This document shows, piece by piece, positions 1 through 12,352 of a stretch of DNA of 64,000 bases. The number at the start of each line of letters is the position of its first letter. Position 1 is the first letter of the stretch. Position numbers and translations under genes: made by a program. The stretch comes from Sympetrum striolatum (Eukaryota > Arthropoda > Insecta > Odonata > Libellulidae), in the NCBI GenBank assembly GCA_947579665.1, contig CANPUZ010000069.1, forward strand, positions 62,001-126,000, written 5' to 3'. The notes under the pieces are model-generated. The model was given only the letters and a program-made list of their open reading frames with translations. It was not told where the DNA came from and did no database searches.

Positions 1-865
1 TTGGCAACGGAGTGACGTAATGTTGAATATGTGCAAGGAGGGGCGGAACTTGCTGGCATTGCTGGCTCTCTGGGTTCGAACCAAGGACTATCAGGGGTAC
101 GTTGAACAGCGAATATGAAAATTACATATGATCCGAATATGAAAATTACATATGATCTTTATTCACATGCCAACTTACAAGTTTCTAAATCATTGGGAAG
201 AAGTTCAAAAAATAAATCTTAAAAATCTTAGCAATTTCTAATTTTAGAGACGCCTGGTGTCGAACCCTGGACTTATTGGCAGCTGTGATTGCACATAACT
301 TGTTAGGACCTGATCTAATTTAATGAAAAGTTTGAAGTCGATATCATGCTTGGAAGTACCTAAAATTAATATCCTTTATCACCATAAGAAATGCATTGAG
401 GAATGTAAATAACTCACTGGTATCGAACCAAGGACCATTAGCGGAACGTTAAACAGCGTACATAAAATATATTTATGATGTCTATCTACATACCGAGTTT
501 CAAGTTTCCATGTTAACGGAAAGGGATTTTAAAAAATTCTTAAAAATTGCCGAAATGCATTTTAGGTTGGAGAATATTTGCCTTGACCTAGCGTCGAACC
601 AAGGATAGCTAACGTCTTTGAAGTTTCCGTCGGATATGCACGACTTCTACCGATCCCTAGAATTTCAACTCTCTGCTTTACCGAAAAAAGCCTCAAAAAA
701 TTTTCTAAAATCCCCGAAATGTATATTTATGGAAAAATCCTGATTTTGGGGACTTATGGAATCGAACCCATGACACTGAGGCTCAAAATCACTGTTTTTT
801 TCGTTACGGCGGTTACACGTAATGGCCAGTACGTCGTAAAAATTTCAAGTCAGTGACACTTGTGG
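1..865 (-). repeat. Composite B-box repeat, partial array
   Basis: Reverse-oriented remains of the window's main repeat. The core TCGAACC (B box on the minus strand) recurs near 76, 259, 425, 593 and 752, about 160-180 bp apart, each within a recognisable monomer such as the TCTCTGG..TCGAACCAAGGAC type or the GCCTGGTGTCGAACCC type. It ends near 865 after the TTACGACGTACTGGCC-like terminal monomer. No hairpin end is seen, so the copy is truncated by the window start. Confidence 0.75.
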
Positions 866-2514
866 AACATGGTTAGAATTTTGATCCCCTATATATTGGT
901 ATATCCGGAGAAACGTCTTTAAATAATAGATATGTTTATATCTATAATTGCTTATAGAGTTAAAAAGAAGGCACAAGCCAAAAACCTGGAAAAATTACTG
1001 CACATGAATTCGAAAATACGTTTTCAACAGCTCAACTATCTCATTTCAATGCGTAAGCGGTTGGGTACGAGTCACTTAAGTATCTATTCACGAATAGCAG
1101 AGCTTCTGCGATCCAACCGACTCGTAATTTAACATAAAACACTCACAAAAATGGATACATTGAACAAGACAATATTGTTCACCAGAAAAGGTAAAAATAG
1201 TCTTGTTTCAGCAATATCTAAAACGAAAGCAAGTTCAGACTCACCTTAAAAAGCAAACTCGGTCGATCTCAACGCCGGAACTGCCAAAATACTTTCCTCG
1301 GGAGGAAAATCCACGCAAGTCAATGTCGACGAATTCAACGCAATATTTACAGAAATCTGATTTATCTTACAAGTGGCAAGTAACTTTGCAGTTAAAACGA
1401 AAGACTTCGGTGTACCGGTACCGATACTTCCTACTGTCTGATCGTTCTCTTGCTGACTGTGACTACTTCACGAAGTGCGGCCTATAAATATTCCGCCATT
1501 CGGAGAGAGAGGGGGCAGATTATAACTACAGCGAAATTCACCAGATGGAGCTGATGGCGCTTTCCCGGCGACACCGCTCTTCGTCCCTTTCGAATGACTG
1601 AATCAACGCCAAATCGAGAATTACGTATTATTTAGTATGATATAATTTTTACGTTAGAGGCATTTTAATGTTTTCGTCTACATAACTGTTAATCGGTACC
1701 ATTTATTCCCCCCTTCTCAAGGAAACAAAGGGAAGGGCGGAGGAGGAAAGAGAAAGTTTACATATATTTTATAAATCTATGAAAATAGAAAATTTTGTTC
1801 AAGTGTAGATGTGTTAATGCTCCATGTAATTAAAAATTCTTACCAATCTCCGTGTTCTTGTCGACATACATTTCAAGCATTAAAACGTGAAAAATCTTCC
1901 ATGACCGTCAACAGTGCTTTTCCTCTAACTTTGACCGTAAGGTGTCGCTAAATGGCGGTATATCCTTATTCTATTCTCCTTCTTTTGGTACTTGATTCGA
2001 CTTCCTACGACTATCATTTCTAATTTAAGTTTGCAAAAGAAATGAGCCCCGCACCGAAGATGATGAATTTTAGGTGTATTTCATATGAAAAGGTTTTGAC
2101 CAGCCTGGGTTCGAACCGTGGACTTAAAGTAAATAAGAAGTAGCCTTTTCTCTGCGCGGGGTCGACTTTAAATAATGTAGAAAATTTTAAAGATTTGTGA
2201 CACTCGGTTCTCGAGTTTTTAGCGAATATACAAATACATCCACTCTCTATTTTATATTATAGATGTTTAATGAAAAGTCAGATGTTAAAAGATTAGCATA
2301 ACAGCGAAAATCTCTCATACGAAAGGAACTAACTTACAAAACACGTTGCTATGACAATGTTAAACGATAAAAGAACAACATTCGCTCACGAATGATTGTT
2401 CGCATAAAATCTTCAATGTTTTGGCACGGTTTCGGTTAAAATACATGTATGCCTACACGAATTGTGATTCGTTTTCATAATCTCAGCTAGATCATCCCGA
2501 ATATTTAACAAAAG
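866..2514. other. No gene seen; lone B-box monomer remnant at 2100-2130
   Basis: Only short open frames without recognisable domains (for example 932-1132 and 1203-1487). One degenerate main-repeat monomer lies near 2102-2125 (GGGTTCGAACCGTGGAC). The 1240-1620 part is more GC-balanced than its surroundings and carries a good TATA box, listed separately. Confidence 0.5.
1483..1490 (+). promoter_or_regulatory. TATA-box-like motif
   Basis: TATAAATA in a GC-flanked context (GCGGCC before, TTCCGCC after), a form common in core promoters and in LTR promoters. No downstream gene or LTR ends were recognised, so this is motif evidence only. Confidence 0.25.
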
Positions 2515-3330
2515 TTTCATTTATGCTTGCAATTCACTAAGTAAATGGGAAAACCATTAATTTTTGTAACATGTTCATTTATTGGCATCATTTTGGTTAA
2601 CATTAATGTAAACCTAGTCGAATTCGTACTTGATTTCAAATTCGCAACGAGAGCTTTCCAAATTTCAAAAAAAGCAAGGGAAGGGATAAAAAGGTACTTT
2701 GCACATAAGGGAGTGCACCCAGGAAAAACGATTTTTTTACTCATTGTTGCATAATATTCGAGTAAACGTAGTCGAACTTAGACTCGTTTTAAGGACTGCA
2801 ACGTAATATTTCTAATTATTGAACAAATTATTAAATTTCGTCGTAAATGTATGAAGAAATCGGCGAAAATTTTGGCATTTATTTACAGAAATATTTATTT
2901 TTTGGCTCTATTTTTCTTAAAATTGGATATAACCTAGCAGAAATTGTGACTTTTCGTGATGGTATCCTCGAGATATTTGCAAATGTTGAAGTAAAAGATC
3001 ATTTATTTCAGCAATTCAGGATGAAATCGGCGAAAACCAAGGCAAATTGTCCAGAATTTTCATTTATTTGGAACTTTTTCGCTTATACAACGATAAACCT
3101 TTGTCAAATTATGAATCCTTTTGAAGATCCTTACGAGATATTTCCAAACATAGGACAACAATTTTAATTCCTCTAGTAATTTACGAAGAAATTCCGAAAC
3201 TAAGAAATGTTTGTTTTTTTGGCCCCTGTTGCTTAAAACACGAGTAAACATAGTCGAATTTGTACTCTTTTCGAAGATCTAAACCAGATCTTTCCAAAAT
3301 AAGAACAATAACTTCCCTCATATGTAGCAA
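2515..3330 (+). repeat. Diverged tandem repeat, about 160-bp monomer
   Basis: A motif resembling GTAAACNTAGTCGAATT recurs near 2609, 2764, 2927, 3089 and 3245, so the spacing is 155-163 bp. Around each copy the same order repeats: a T-rich block with GGC, the TAGTCGAA motif, a TTTTCGAAGAT-like block, then GATATTTCCAAA. About five monomers, well diverged. It has no B box and is unrelated to the main repeat. The open frames inside it are by-products. Confidence 0.7.
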
Positions 3331-3408
3331 TTTACGATAGATAATCCGCAGCTATTCTTTCTCCGAAGAAGGTGAAGCAGTCGCAAATCTTAGCTTTGTT
3401 AATCTCCC

Positions 3409-3672
3409 TCATGAATGGCTTAGCCATAAAGATAATCGAATAAGTGAGACGTTCTTTTTAAATTGCAACTGAGGTCGCAAGAAGCTCTTCTGCATGATTC
3501 CGGTGTAACGGGGTTTATTAATTCCCTTTGTCCAACTGTACGGACATCTTGCATTGCTCCCGTCTCCGTATATTACGACGTACTTAAATAGAACGCTTTC
3601 TTGACCATCTTCCTTTTCCGCGGCTCTGAATTTTAAATCGCTCATTTTTCCTCCGATTCCAATGGAATCCAT
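3409..3672 (-). CDS. Hypothetical open frame, 87 codons
   Basis: Unrecognised minus-strand open frame in the non-repetitive stretch between the 160-bp satellite and the first composite unit. Two methionines lie near the start (residues 1 and 10); the second, MSDLKF, begins a charged stretch (RAAEKEDGQES) that looks more protein-like than the surrounding frames. A CRE-type palindrome lies 14 bp upstream. No splice signals, domain or family were recognised. It may be a first exon, or chance. Confidence 0.2.
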   Translation of the reverse strand: MDSIGIGGKMSDLKFRAAEKEDGQESVLFKYVVIYGDGSNARCPYSWTKGINKPRYTGIMQKSFLRPQLQFKKNVSLIRLSLWLSHS

Positions 3673-3685
3673 TACGTAGCGGAAA

Positions 3686-3693
3686 TGACGTCA
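3686..3693. promoter_or_regulatory. CRE-like palindrome TGACGTCA
   Basis: A perfect 8-bp cAMP-response-element consensus, just upstream of the minus-strand frame at 3409-3672. One 8-mer is weak evidence; function is inferred only from position. Confidence 0.2.
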
Positions 3694-3839
3694 CCGTTGC
3701 GATATCCGTTTTGCTTCGAATTGAAAACTGGCCCCATCTCGCTTTTTCGCATACTCTTTTTCCGCTCGGGATTCAGGATTATGGGTCTCGTGTCTTTTGG
3801 GGGCGTAGTCATAGGAATATCTGGAAGCATTTTTATTAA

Positions 3840-5304
3840 ACGAGTAAAATGTAGCTTGCATACTGCAAGCAGATCGACAACACTAATTTCAAGTCGGCAT
3901 CATATCGAGAGAGTCCTCTAAAGAAAAAGAGAGGATTGAAAACATTCATAAAATTTGCTGCAATTTCTCTGTCCGGCATCGAACCGAGGTCTTCTTGGTG
4001 ATAATTACTATGCAGCACAACAAAGGATTACCGTCTGTCACTATGTGTGAAAACTCATGCAGAAACATTGGCTGCAACTGCCTCAAACTAAGTCCTACTT
4101 TTCCCATATATTCCTTATGAGAGGATTTGTAATGTGCTCTGGCATCGAACCCAGAAACAGCATGGTCTTATCTAATTATTTTTCATAAAGCAAATCTTAA
4201 TATACATCTTCTATGTAAGCAAGAACTTCCCATCATATCGATAAATGTATAAAAAAATTATGAAAAGTTACCCTAATGTATTATATGAGGGATATACTTA
4301 CCGCCCGGAATCGAACCAGGGCCTTTCTGGTTAAACTTACTATGCAACACAATATCAGATTACCATTTCTAACTATGTGTGAAAATTCAAGCAGAAATAT
4401 AGTTTGCAACTGCCTCAAACGACGTCCTTCTTTTCCCTTATATTCCTTATGAGAGAAAAGTTATTGTGCTCTGGCATCGAACCCAGGAACAGCATTGTCG
4501 TATCTAATTTTTTTTCTTAAGCCGAGTCTTAATATACATCTTCTAGCAAAGCAAGAAATTCCTATTATTTCGATAAGTACAACAAAATAAATAATGAAAA
4601 CTAACTCAATATATAATAAATGGGGGATGTATATACCGTCTGGCTTCGAACCCGAGTCTTTCTGGTAATACTTTCTATGCAGCATTAAAGACGATCACCA
4701 CCTTTAACCATGTGTGAAAATTCAAGCAAAAATATTGGGTACAACTGCTTCAAAGGACGTCCTACTTTTCCCTTATATTCCTTATGAGAGAAATTTTAAT
4801 GTGCTCTGGCATCGAACCCAGGAACAGTACGGTCTTATCTAAATGTTTTTCTAAAACCGTTTGTTACCATACATCTTCTAGCCAAGCACAAACTTCCTAT
4901 GATTTCGATAAATATATCAAAAAAAATAGTGAAAAACTACCTCAATGTATTTTAAACGGCCGATTTTTGCATCGTCCTAGCATCGAACTCAGGACCTTTT
5001 CCGAGATGATCATTTACGTTATCAATAGATCCTGACTATATCCATCGGCTCCTTGAGTTTAAATTCCCTACCTATCCGGGAAATATTTTTTAAAAATTCC
5101 CGAAAATCAACGCAATGCATTTAAATGGGAAAAATCGGGACTTTGGGGTCCTCTGGAATCGAACCCATGACACTGAGGTTCAAAATCACAATTTTTCTGG
5201 CGGTTATACTCTATGGCCAATATGTCGTAAAAATGTCAAGCCGATGACGCTTGTGGTTTAGGCTGTGAATTAGTATCCTATCTATATACCTATCTATCTA
5301 TTAT
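3840..5304 (-). repeat. Composite B-box repeat unit 1 (long form)
   Basis: Starts at ACGAGTAAAATGTAGCTTGC with the hairpin GCTTGCATACTGCAAGC, so the hairpin terminus is on the left and the unit reads on the minus strand. B-box cores (TCGAACC or variants) lie near 3967, 4147, 4314, 4475, 4645, 4810, 4980 and 5155: eight monomers, two more than the usual six. It ends in CTGTGAATTAGTATCC and a TATC microsatellite. The extra monomers suggest unequal crossing-over inside the array. Confidence 0.8.
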
Positions 5305-6436
5305 ACGAGTAAAATGTAGCTTGCATACTGCAAGCAGATCGACAACACTAATTTTATATCGGCATCATATCGGGTCGGTCCTTAATAGAAAAAAAAAGGA
5401 TTGAAATATTTCTTCAAATTCGCTGAAATTTCATCGTCTGGCAATGAACCCGGGTCTCTCTGGTGAACTTAGTATGCAGCACAATAGAAGATCACCTATT
5501 CTAACTATGTGTGAAAATTCAAGCAGAAATATTTGGCTACAACTGCCTCAAAAGACGTTTAAATTTTCACGAATGTAAATGGCTCTCTGGATTCGAACCA
5601 AGGACGATCTTGGAAATCTAAAACATGTTTCTAAAAGTTATTTATGATCTCTATCTATATGTCAAATTTCAAGTTTCTATATTGTTGGGAAAGGTTTGAA
5701 AATAATTCCTAAAAATCGGATCAAATTCTGAATGCAGAGACACCTGGTGTCGAAGCCAGGAAATACTGTAAGCTGTGAATGCAAAGTTTGATTTGTAAGG
5801 ACTGGCTTTTCTATCATGCAAAGTTTGATGTCGATAGCATGCCGGGAAGTACCTTAATTTTGTTTCCGTTATCTCCGTAAGAAATGCATTGAGAAGTGCA
5901 AATGGCCCTCTGGGATCGAACCAAGGACCATCAGCGAACATCTAAAATTTGATTATGATATATATTCATGATATCTATCGACGTGCCGAGTTTCAAGTAT
6001 CCATGTTATCGGGAAAGGATCCAAAAAAAATCTTAAAAAATCGCCGCAATGCATTTTAAACGGCCGATTTTTGCACCGACCTAGCATCGAACCATGGACA
6101 AAATTCGAAGATGTCTTTTTGATTTTCGTTGGATATGCACGGCTTCTAGCGGTCCCTCGAATTTCAATTCTCTCCTTTTCCGGAAATGGCCTCAAAAAAA
6201 TTTTGGAAAATCCCCGCCATGTATTCTTATGGGGAAAATCGCGACTTTGGGGCCTTCTGGAATCGAACCCTTGGCACCGAGGTTCAAAATCACATTTTTT
6301 CTGGCGGTTACACGTTATGGCCAATACGTCGTAAAAATTTCAAGTCAATCACGCTTGTGGTTTAGGCTGTGAATTAGTATCCTATCTATCTATCTAGGTA
6401 TATACATGAATGAATCTGGAGAAGCATCTATATATA
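5305..6436 (-). repeat. Composite B-box repeat unit 2
   Basis: Begins with the ACGAGTAAAATG..hairpin end at 5305. It has six monomers, with cores near 5440, 5592, 5755, 5914, 6083 and 6258, then GCTGTGAATTAGTATCC, (TATC)n and the conserved flank GAATGAATCTGGAGAAGC. Monomer order matches the units at 10064-12322 on the opposite strand. Minus-strand unit, head-to-tail with its neighbours. Confidence 0.8.
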
Positions 6437-7553
6437 ACGAGTAAAATGTTGCTTGCATACTGCAAGCAGATCGACAACACTAATTTCATATTGGCATCAT
6501 ATCGGGACGGACATCAAAAGAAAAAAAAATTCAAAATATTCGTAGAATTCGCTGCAATTTAATCGCCTGGCAGCGAACCCCGGTCTTCCTGGTGTACTTA
6601 CTATGCAGCAAAATAGAAGATTACCATATCAAACTATGTGTGAAAATTCAAGCAAAACTATTAGGTGCAACTACCTCAAACGACGTCCTACTATTCACAT
6701 ACACTCCTTATTTGAGAAATTATAATGTGCTCTGGCATCGAACCCAGGAACAGCATAGTCTTATCTATTTTTTTTCATAAACAAAGTGTTAATATACTAC
6801 TTCCATCTAAGCAAGAGCTCCCTTACATATCGATAAATGCATAAAAAAATTATGAAAAGATACCCCATAGTGTTATATATGGGGGATATTTTTACCGCCC
6901 GGCATCGAACCCGGGTCTTTCAGGCAATACTTTCTATGCAGCACAACAGAAAAACACCATCTCTAACCGCGTATGCAAATTCAAGCAGAAATATTGGTTA
7001 CAACTGCCTCAAATGACGTCCTACTTTTCCTTTATATTCCTTATGAGAGAAACGTTATTGTGCTCTGGCTTCGAACCCTGGAACAGTACGGTCTTATGAA
7101 AATTTTTTTCTAAAACTTATTTGTACCATACATCTTCCAGCCAAGCACGAACATCCTATCATTTCGATAAGTGCATCTAAAAAAATAATGAAAAATGGCT
7201 CCCATGTATTTTAAAGGGCAGATCTTTGCATCGTCCTAGCATCGAACCCAGGATAACTTTTGTAAAAGTCATTGATGTTTTCGAAAGTCCAAGACCATAA
7301 ATATAGGCACCTTGAGTTTTACTTCTCTACCTATCCGGAAAGTATTTTTTTTTAATTCCCGAAAATCACGGCAATGCATTCAAACGGGAAAAATCGGGAC
7401 TTTGGGGCCCTCTGGAATCGAACCTATGACACTGAGGATCAAAGTCTCTTTTTTCCTGGGGGTTTCACGTTATGGCCAATATGTCATAAAAATTTCAAAT
7501 CAATGACGCTTGTAGTTTAGGCTGTGAATTTGTATCCTATCTATCTATATACC
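6437..7553 (-). repeat. Composite B-box repeat unit 3; left arm of a 1.1-kb inverted repeat
   Basis: Hairpin end at 6437; cores near 6577, 6738, 6903, 7070, 7240 and 7418. The monomer set differs from unit 2: most are the GTGCTCTGGCATCGAACC type. It is nearly identical to the reverse complement of about 8940-10063; for example the spurious 64-codon frame at 7312-7506 recurs at 8993-9187 on the other strand with one amino-acid change. The array orientation flips just after this unit. Confidence 0.85.
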
Positions 7554-7557
7554 TATC

Positions 7558-7712
7558 CCGGGTCCCGGGTTCGATGCCAGACGATGAAATTTCAGCGAAT
7601 TTTAAGAAAAATTTCAATCCTTTTATTTCTTTTGAGGACCGTCCTGTTATGATGGCGATATGAAATTAGTATTGCCGATCTGCTTGCAGTATGCAAGCTA
7701 CATTTTACTCGT
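7558..7712 (+). repeat. Composite repeat, truncated terminal monomer
   Basis: First plus-strand piece after the orientation switch. It begins inside a B box (CCCGGGTTCGATGCCAGACG) fused directly to the microsatellite of unit 3, and runs only to the hairpin GCTTGCAGTATGCAAGC and the ACTCGT end. Confidence 0.8.
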
Positions 7713-8899
7713 ATATATATATGAATATCTATTATATATAGATGCTTCTCCGGATTCATTCATATCTATTATATATAGACGCTTCTCCGGATATATACCT
7801 ATATACACATTCATTCATTCATAGGGGATCAAAATTCTAACTATGTTCCACAAGTGCCACTGACTTGAAATTTTTACGACATATTGGCCATAACGTGTAA
7901 GCTCCAGAAAAAAGCCGACTTTGAACCTCAGTGTCATGGGTTCGATTCCAGAAGGCCCCAAAGTCGCGATTTTGTCCATAAGAATACATGGCAGGGATTT
8001 TCGAAAATTTTTTTGAGGTACTTCCCGGAAAAGCAGAGAGTTGAAACTCGAGGGATCGCTAGATGCCGTGCATAGACAACGAAAATCAAAAAGACATCTT
8101 CGAATATTGTCCTTGGTTCGATGCTAGGCTGGGGCAAAAATCGGCCGTTTAAAATGCATAGCGGCGATTTTGAAGATTTTTTTTGGACCCCTTCCCGATG
8201 GCATAGAAACCAAAAATTCAACATGAGGTTAGATATCATAAATATATCTCATAATCAAATTTTAAATATTTGCTGATGGTCCTTGGTTCAATCCCAGAGG
8301 GACATTTAAATTCCTCAATGCATTTCTTACGGAGATAACGGAAACAAATTTTAGGTACTTTCCGGCTCGATATCGATTTCAAACTTTGCATATAGAAAGA
8401 TCAAGTCCATACATATCAAACAGTGCATTCACAACTATCAATGTGTCCTGGGTTCGACACCAGGTGTCTCTGCAATCAGAAGTTGATCCGATTTTTAGGA
8501 ATTATTTTGAAACCTTTCTCTATATTATAGAAACTTGAAATTCGGCATATAGATAGAGATCATAAATATCTTTCAAAAACATTTTTTAGATTTCCAAGAT
8601 CGTCCTTGGTTCGAGTCCCGAGAGCCATTCACATTCGTAAAAATTAGAACGTCTTTTGAGGCAGTTGTAACCAATATTTCAGCTTGAATTTTCACACATA
8701 GTTAGAGATGGTGATCTTCTATTTTGTTTCATAGCAGGTTTACCAATAAGACCCGGGTTTGATGCCAGACGATAAATTTCAGCGAATTTTCAGAAAAAAT
8801 TAAATCTTTTTTTTTTTTTTGAGGACCGTCCCGATATAATGCCGATATGAAATTAGTGTTGTCGATCTGCTTGCAGTATGCAAGCAACATCTTACTCGT
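7713..8899 (+). repeat. Composite B-box repeat unit 4
   Basis: Plus-strand unit. It begins with two copies of GCTTCTCCGGATTCATTCAT-like flank separated by TA-rich DNA, then the TTACGACATATTGGCC monomer, then B boxes of the GATTCC, GATGCTAGG, GATCCC-like, GACACCAGG, GAGTCCC and GATGCCAGACG types. It ends at the hairpin and CTTACTCGT. Confidence 0.8.
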
Positions 8900-10063
8900 T
8901 ATATATAGATGCTTCTCCGGATTCATTCATATATATACCTATATAGATAGATAGATAGATAGGATACAAATTCACAGCCTAAACTACAAGCGTCATTGAT
9001 CTGAAATTTTTATGACATATTGGCCATAACGTGAAACCCCCAGGAAAAAAGAGACTTTGATCCTCAGTGTCATAGGTTCGATTCCAGAGGGCCCCAAAGT
9101 CCCGATTTTTCCCGTTTGAATGCATTGCCGTGATTTTCGGGAATTAAAAAAAAATACTTTCCGGATAGGTAGAGAAGTAAAACTCAAGGTGCCAATATTT
9201 ATGGTCTTGGACTTTCGAAAACATCAATGACTTTTACAAAAGTTATCCTGGGTTCGATGCTAGGACGATGCAAAGATCTGCCCTTTAAAATACATGGGAG
9301 CCGTTTTTCATTATTTTTTTAGATGCACTTATCGAAATGATAGGATGTTCGTGCTTGGCTGGAAGATGTATGGTACGAATAAGTTTTAGAAAAAAAATTT
9401 CATAAGACCGTACTATTCCTGGGTTCGAAGCCAGAGCACAATAACGTTTCTCTCATAAGAAATATAAAGGAAAAGGAGGTCGTCATTTGAGGCAGTTGCA
9501 ACCAATATTTCTGCTTGAATTTGCATACGCGGTTAGAGATGGTGTTTTTCTGTTGTGCTGCATAGAAAGTATTGCCTTAAAGACCCGGGTTCGATGCCGG
9601 GCGGTAAAAATATCCCCCATATATAATACTATGGGGTATCTTTTCATAATTTTTTTATGCATTTATCGATATGTAAGGGAGCTCTTGCTTAGATGGAAGA
9701 TGTATATTAACACTTTGTTTAAGAAAAAAAATAGATAAGACCATGCTGTTCCTGGGTTCGATGCCAGAGCACATTACAATTTCTCAAATAAGGAGTGTAT
9801 GTGAATAGTAGGACGTCTTTTGAGGTAGTTGCACCTAATAGTTTTGCTTGAATTTTCACACATAGTTTGATATGGTAATCTTCTATTTTGCTGCATAGTA
9901 AGTACACCAGGAAGACCGGGGTTCGCTGCCAGGCGATTAAATTGAAGCGGATTCTACGAATATTTTGAAATTTTTCTTTCTTTTGATGTCCGTCCCAATA
10001 TGATGCCGATATGAAATTAGTGTTGTCGATCTGCTTGCAGTATGCAAGCAACATTTTACTCGT
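8900..10063 (+). repeat. Composite B-box repeat unit 5; right arm of inverted repeat
   Basis: Full unit with (GATA)n at about 8943-8962. GGTTCG cores start at 9075, 9251, 9422, 9588, 9755 and 9920 (spacings 176, 171, 166, 167, 165). It ends with the hairpin and ACTCGT at 10063. The segment from about 8940 to the end mirrors 6437-7553. Confidence 0.85.
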
Positions 10064-10069
10064 ACCTAT

Positions 10070-10101
<32 letters not shown>

Positions 10102-11177
10102 GATACTAATTCACAGCCTAAACCACAAGCGTCATTGATTTGAAATTTTTACGACGTATTGGCCATAACGTGTAACCGCCAGAAAAATTGCGATTTTGAT
10201 TCTCAGGGTCATGGGTTCGATTCCAGAGGGCCCCAAAGTCGCGATTTTCTCCATAAGAATACATGGCGGGGATTTTCGAAAATTTTTTTGAGGTACTTCC
10301 CGGAGAGAGAAAGAGTTGAAACTCGAGGGATCGCTAGAAGCCGTGCGTATCCAACGAAAATCAGAAAAACATCTTCGAATATAGTCCATGGTTCGATGCT
10401 AGGTCGGGGCAAAAATCGGCCGTTTAAAATGCATTGCGGCGATTTTGAAGATTTTTTTTAGATCCTTTCCCGATAACATGGATATTCGAAACTCAGCACG
10501 TGGATAGATATCATGAATATACTTCCTAATCAAATTTTACACGTTCGCTGATTGTCCTTGGTTCGATCCCAGAGGGCCATTTGCACTTCTCAATGCATTT
10601 CTTACGGAGATAACGGAAACAAAATTTAGGTACTTTCCGGCATGCTATCAATTTCAAACTTTGCATGATACAAGAGCAAGTCCTTGCAAATCAAACTGTT
10701 CATTCCCAGCTTGCAATACGTCCTGGGTTCGACACCAGGTGTCTCTGAAATCAGAAGTTGATCCGATTTTTAGGAATTAGTTTGAAACCTTTCCCAATAA
10801 AATAGAAACTTGAAATTCGGCATATAGATAAAAATCATAAAAAACTTTCAGAAACATGTTTTAGATTTCCACGATCGTCCTTGGTTCGAGTCCCGAGAGG
10901 CATTAACATTCGTGAAAATTAGAACGTTTTTTGAGGCAGTTATAGCCAATATTTCTGCTTGAATTTTCACTCATAGTTAGAGATGGTGATCTTCTATTGT
11001 GTTTCATAGTAGGTTTACCAGTAAGAACCGAGTTCGATGCCGAACGAGGAAATTTCAGCAAATTTTAAGAAAAAATTACATCCTTTTTGTTTTCTTTTGA
11101 GGACCGTCCCGATATGATGCCGATATGAAATTAGTATTGCCGATCTGCTTGCAGTATGCAAGCTACATTTTACTCGT
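10064..11177 (+). repeat. Composite B-box repeat unit 6
   Basis: Starts with (GATA)n at 10073-10101. Cores start at 10214, 10390, 10560, 10726, 10883 and 11031 (spacings 176, 170, 166, 157, 148). The monomer order is GATTCC, GATGCTAGG, GATCCC, GACACC, GAGTCCC and GATGCC. It ends with the hairpin and ACTCGT. Head-to-tail with unit 7, which has identical spacings. Confidence 0.88.
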
Positions 11178-11212
11178 TAAGTATAGATGCTTCTCCGGAT
11201 TCATTCAAATAT

Positions 11213-11248
<36 letters not shown>

Positions 11249-12321
11249 GATACTAATTCACAGCCTAAACCACAAGCGTCATTGACTTGAAATTTTTACG
11301 ACGTATTGGCCATAACGTGTAACCGGCAGAAAAATTGCGATTTTGATCTTCAGTGTCATGGGTTCGATTCCAGAGGGCCCCAAAGTCGCGATTTTCTCCA
11401 TAAGAATACATGGCGGGGATTTTCGAAAATTTTTTTGAGGCACTTCCCGGAAAAGTAGAGAATTGAAATTCAAGGGATCGCTAGAAGCCGTGCAACTCCA
11501 ACGTAAATCAGAAAGTCATCGCCGAATATGGTCCATGGTTCGATGCTAGGTCGGGGAAAAAATCGGCCGTTTAAAATGCATTGCGGCGATTTTGAAAAAT
11601 TTTTTTGGATCCTTTCCCGATAACATGGATACTTGAAACTCGGCACGTCGATAGATATCATAAATATATTTCGTAATCAAATTTTACATGTTCGGTGATG
11701 GTCCTTGGCTCGATCCCAGAGGACCATTTGCACTTCTCAATGCATTCCTTACGGAGATAACGGAAACAAAATTTAGGTACTTCCCGGTATGCTATCGACT
11801 TCAAACTTTTCTAGATACAAGAAAAAGTCTTTACAAATCAAACTTTGCATTCACAGCTTACAATATGTCCTGGGTTCGACACCAGGTGTCACTGCAATCA
11901 GAAGTTGATCCGATTTTTAGGAATTATTTGGAAACCTTTTCCAATAATATAGAAATTTGAAATTCGGCATATAGATAGAGATCATAAATAACTTTCAGAA
12001 ACATCTTTTAGATTTCCAATATCGTCCTTGGTTCGAATCCAGAGAGCCATTTACATTCGTGATAATTAGAACGTCTTTTGAGGCAGTTGTAGCCAATATT
12101 TCTGTTTGAATTTTCACACATGGTTAGAGATGATGATCTTCTATTGTGCTGCATAGTTAGTTCACCAGTAAGACCCGGGTTCGATGCCAGACGGTGAAAA
12201 TTTAGCGAATTTAAGAAAAATTTCAATCCTTTTTTTTTCTTTTGAGGAGCGTTCCGATATGATGCCGATATGAAATTAGTATTGCCGATCTGCTTGCAGT
12301 ATGCAAGCTACATTTTACTCG

Positions 12322-12322
<1 letters not shown>
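11178..12322 (+). repeat. Composite B-box repeat unit 7
   Basis: Cores start at 11361, 11537, 11707, 11873, 12030 and 12178: the same 176, 170, 166, 157, 148 spacing as unit 6, at a period of 1,147 bp. It begins with GCTTCTCCGGATTCATTCA and (GATA)n and ends at the hairpin and ACTCGT, immediately before an (AT)n palindrome centre. Confidence 0.88.

Positions 12323-12352
<30 letters not shown>

Noticed and set aside
1203..1487. 94-codon frame as a gene
   Set aside because: No domain, no start context or splice signals; composition looks random. Its end overlaps the TATA-like motif.
10200..12200. Functional tRNA genes at the B boxes
   Set aside because: No A box, anticodon arm or acceptor stem at the proper distances; only the T-arm-like motif is present.
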